A stretch of 8,776 bases of DNA from Melaminivora alkalimesophila (lineage in GTDB: Bacteria > Pseudomonadota > Gammaproteobacteria > Burkholderiales > Burkholderiaceae_C). Position numbers and translations under genes: made by a program. Positions 7,344 to 8,776 of this stretch are shown here, one piece after another (position 1 is the stretch's first letter; the number at the start of each line of letters is the position of its first letter). Location: positions 1 to 8,776 of the forward strand of contig NZ_ALEE01000432.1 of assembly GCF_000282995.1 (NCBI RefSeq), given 5' to 3'. The notes beneath the pieces were generated by a model. It made no database searches, was not told the DNA's origin, and saw only the letters and a program-made list of their open reading frames with translations.

Positions 7344-7431
7344 GCCTGCCTGGAAAGACGACACCGGGCGCTCTCTGGAGCCCGCGCAGGCCCAGCCGAC
7401 GCGCCCGAACCACGGACACGGTCCGCACACG

Positions 7432-7436
7432 AGGGA
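7432..7436 (+). promoter_or_regulatory. Ribosome binding site of pilU
   Basis: AGGGA, 7 bases before the ATG at 7444. It decides between this start and the open frame reaching back to the ATG at 7342, whose product would carry an unconserved Pro/His-rich extension. Confidence 0.6.
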
Positions 7437-7443
7437 AGCAAGC

Positions 7444-8610
7444 ATGGGCACGATGGAAAAAATCCTCCGGCTGATGGCCGAGAAGAAGGCGTCGGACGTC
7501 TATCTTTCGGCCAACGCACCCGCGCTCATCAAGATCAACGGCGAGTGCGTGCCGATCAACAACCAGATCCTGCCGCCGGACGCGCCCCTCAACCTGCTCG
7601 CGGAAGTGGTGCCGCCCGAGCGCATCGAGGAGCTGCAGGAGACCGGCGAGCTCAACATGGGCGTGCCGCTGAGCGGCGTGGGCCGCTTTCGCGTGAGCGG
7701 GATGCGCCAGCGCGGCACCTACTCGATCGTGATCCGCTACATCTCCCACGACGTCCCCCAGCTCTCCAGCCTGCGCCTGCCGCCGGTGCTGGGCGAGCTG
7801 ATCATGCAAAAGCGCGGCCTGGTCCTGGTGGTCGGCGCCACAGGCTCCGGCAAGAGCACGACCCTCGCGGCCATGATCGAGGAGCGCAATCAGACGCTGA
7901 CGGGCCACATCCTGACCGTCGAAGACCCGATCGAGTACCAGTTCAGGAACAAGCGCTCGATCATCAACCAGCGCGAGATCGGCAGCGACACGCAATCGCT
8001 GCAGACCGCGCTGAAGAACGCCCTGCGCCAGGCACCCGACGTGATCCTGATCGGCGAGATCCGCGATCGCGAGACCATGTCGGCGGCGATCGCCTATGCC
8101 CAGTCCGGCCACCTGTGCCTGGCGACGCTGCACGGCAACAACAGCTACCACGCCCTCAACCGGATCCTGTCCTTCTACCCGGTGGAAGTGCGCTCCACGA
8201 TGCTCGGCGACCTGTCCTCGGCGCTGCGGGCGATCATCTCGCAGCGCCTGGTGCGCGCCAAGGACGGCTCGCGGGTGCCGGCCGCCGAGGTGATGCTCAA
8301 CACCAAGCTGGTGGCCGAGCTGATCGAGCAAGGCGATTTCTCGGGGGTGCGCGACGCCATGGAGAAATCCATGGCCGAAGGCTCCCAGACCTTCGAGGAG
8401 TCGCTGGCGGAGCTGATCCTGGATGGCACCATCGAGCGCAACGAGGCCCTTGCCTACGCCGATTCCCCCACCAACCTGATGTGGCGGCTGCAGAACGACT
8501 TCGCGGCTGCCCGGCGCACGGCGCAGGAACAGGCCCAGCAGCGTGCCCAGCCCCAGGACGACGACGCGCCCTCCTTCACCGAGATCGTGCTGGATGTCCG
8601 CCCCGGTTGA
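7444..8610 (+). CDS. pilU: Type IV pilus retraction ATPase PilU
   Basis: Hexameric secretion-type ATPase acting with PilT at the cytoplasmic base of type IV pili to retract pili for twitching motility and DNA uptake. The 388-residue product starts MGTMEKILRLMAEKKASDVYLS. Motifs: Walker A GATGSGKST (131-139), Asp box TVEDPIEY (158-165), Walker B VILIGEIRD (200-208) with the catalytic Glu E205, and His box SGHLCLATLHG (221-231). PilU rather than PilT is indicated by INQREIGSDTQSL, NALRQAPDVILIGEIRDRETM, the ADSPTNLMWRLQND segment near 340-353 and the extended C-terminus ending FTEIVLDVRPG; PilT usually stops near 345 residues. In many proteobacteria pilU directly follows pilT. Here the upstream neighbour is a divergent chemoreceptor, so pilT must be elsewhere or absent. 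The last 17 bases overlap the start of prmB. Confidence 0.95.
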   Translation: MGTMEKILRLMAEKKASDVYLSANAPALIKINGECVPINNQILPPDAPLNLLAEVVPPERIEELQETGELNMGVPLSGVGRFRVSGMRQRGTYSIVIRYISHDVPQLSSLRLPPVLGELIMQKRGLVLVVGATGSGKSTTLAAMIEERNQTLTGHILTVEDPIEYQFRNKRSIINQREIGSDTQSLQTALKNALRQAPDVILIGEIRDRETMSAAIAYAQSGHLCLATLHGNNSYHALNRILSFYPVEVRSTMLGDLSSALRAIISQRLVRAKDGSRVPAAEVMLNTKLVAELIEQGDFSGVRDAMEKSMAEGSQTFEESLAELILDGTIERNEALAYADSPTNLMWRLQNDFAAARRTAQEQAQQRAQPQDDDAPSFTEIVLDVRPG

Positions 8611-8776
8611 GCCGCTGCCCCTGCCGCCGCCTTCCTCGGGCCTTGCGGGCAACACCATCGGCGAGCTGGTCGCCTGCGGCGAGGCGCGGCTTACCGCGGC
8701 CGGCGTCCGCTTTGGCCACGGAACCACCAACGCGCGCGACGAGGCCATCTGGCTCGTGCTGTGGCAGCTCGGCCTG
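8594..8776 (+). CDS. prmB: Ribosomal protein L3 N5-glutamine methyltransferase PrmB, 3' end missing
   Basis: First 61 residues of a protein running off the right edge. PrmB methylates a glutamine of ribosomal protein L3 using S-adenosylmethionine. After a Pro-rich N-terminus, the segment TIGELVACGEARLTAAGVRFGHGTTNARDEAIWLVLWQLGL (given in parts: TIGELVACGEARLT at 21-34, RFGHGTTNARDEA at 39-51) aligns with the PrmB N-terminal helical domain, where the motif is (F/Y)GHGT.N..DEA. The SAM-binding and NPPY motifs would lie outside the window. The ATG at 8594 overlaps pilU by 17 bases in another frame, which suggests translational coupling. No clear Shine-Dalgarno is seen. PrmC/HemK is less likely because GHGT.N..DEA is characteristic of PrmB. 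Confidence 0.82.
   Translation, partial: MSAPVEPLPLPPPSSGLAGNTIGELVACGEARLTAAGVRFGHGTTNARDEAIWLVLWQLGL

Larger units (their letters stand above)
7150..7443. other. Divergent intergenic region between the chemoreceptor gene and pilU
   Basis: About 294 bp with outward-facing genes on both sides, so promoters for both should be here. Near the chemoreceptor side it holds the GGAGG site (7161-7165). In the middle (about 7209-7250) it holds an AT-rich island with an inverted repeat and a second small dyad, AAGAA-TATT-TTCTT (7237-7250). On the pilU side it is GC-rich and holds a candidate -10 (7338-7343) and a Shine-Dalgarno. I looked for a flagellar sigma-28 promoter (TAAA-N15-GCCGATAA) for the chemoreceptor and found no good match. 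Confidence 0.55.

Noticed and set aside
7342..7443. N-terminal extension of pilU by 34 codons
   Set aside because: The extension is Pro/His-rich and unlike PilU N-termini; a good Shine-Dalgarno precedes the ATG at 7444, and the candidate -10 TACAAT overlaps the upstream ATG.
7249..8748. Minus-strand open frame of 499 codons opposite pilU and prmB
   Set aside because: It spans two unrelated genes and their junction, and its translation is His/Gly/Arg-rich with no motif. It is a GC-driven shadow.

Overview
The window is a GC-rich (roughly 70% by eye), densely coding piece of a bacterial chromosome. The best guess is a betaproteobacterium of the order Burkholderiales, probably Comamonadaceae-like. 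This rests on three things: a Cys-type intracellular polyhydroxyalkanoate (PHA) depolymerase, a soluble RnfB/RsxB-type ferredoxin of the kind seen in beta-proteobacteria, and a PilU whose C-terminus ends in the FTE..LDVR motif I associate with this group. The taxonomic call is inference. I see no insertion sequence, integrase, phage gene, tRNA, rRNA or CRISPR array. The window looks like ordinary core chromosome.

Left block (1-3505, all + strand): a long-chain acyl-CoA synthetase cut by the left edge; then dusA (tRNA-dihydrouridine synthase A) 24 bp later; then, after 43 bp, a stand-alone RelA/SpoT-type nucleotide synthetase with no hydrolase domain and an unassigned C-terminal region. The close spacing would allow co-transcription.

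Middle block (3506-5628, + strand): a 172-bp gap holding two overlapping palindromes, one of them FNR/CRP-like, directly upstream of phaZ. phaZ is followed after 10 bp by a small three-cluster RnfB-like ferredoxin. These two probably form an operon coupling stored-polymer breakdown with redox metabolism (inference).

Right block (5629-8776): a minus-strand methyl-accepting chemotaxis protein, convergent with the ferredoxin (12 bp between stop codons), with an unusual layout: almost no periplasmic part and a Cache-like domain at the cytoplasmic C-terminus. A divergent intergenic region of about 294 bp follows, with an AT-rich island and an inverted repeat. Next is pilU, the twitching-motility retraction ATPase, on the + strand. 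Its last 17 bases overlap the start of prmB (ribosomal protein L3 glutamine methyltransferase), which runs off the right edge.

I found no clear new multi-gene system. The items most worth following are the RelA/SpoT protein, the inverted-architecture chemoreceptor and the palindromic site upstream of phaZ.
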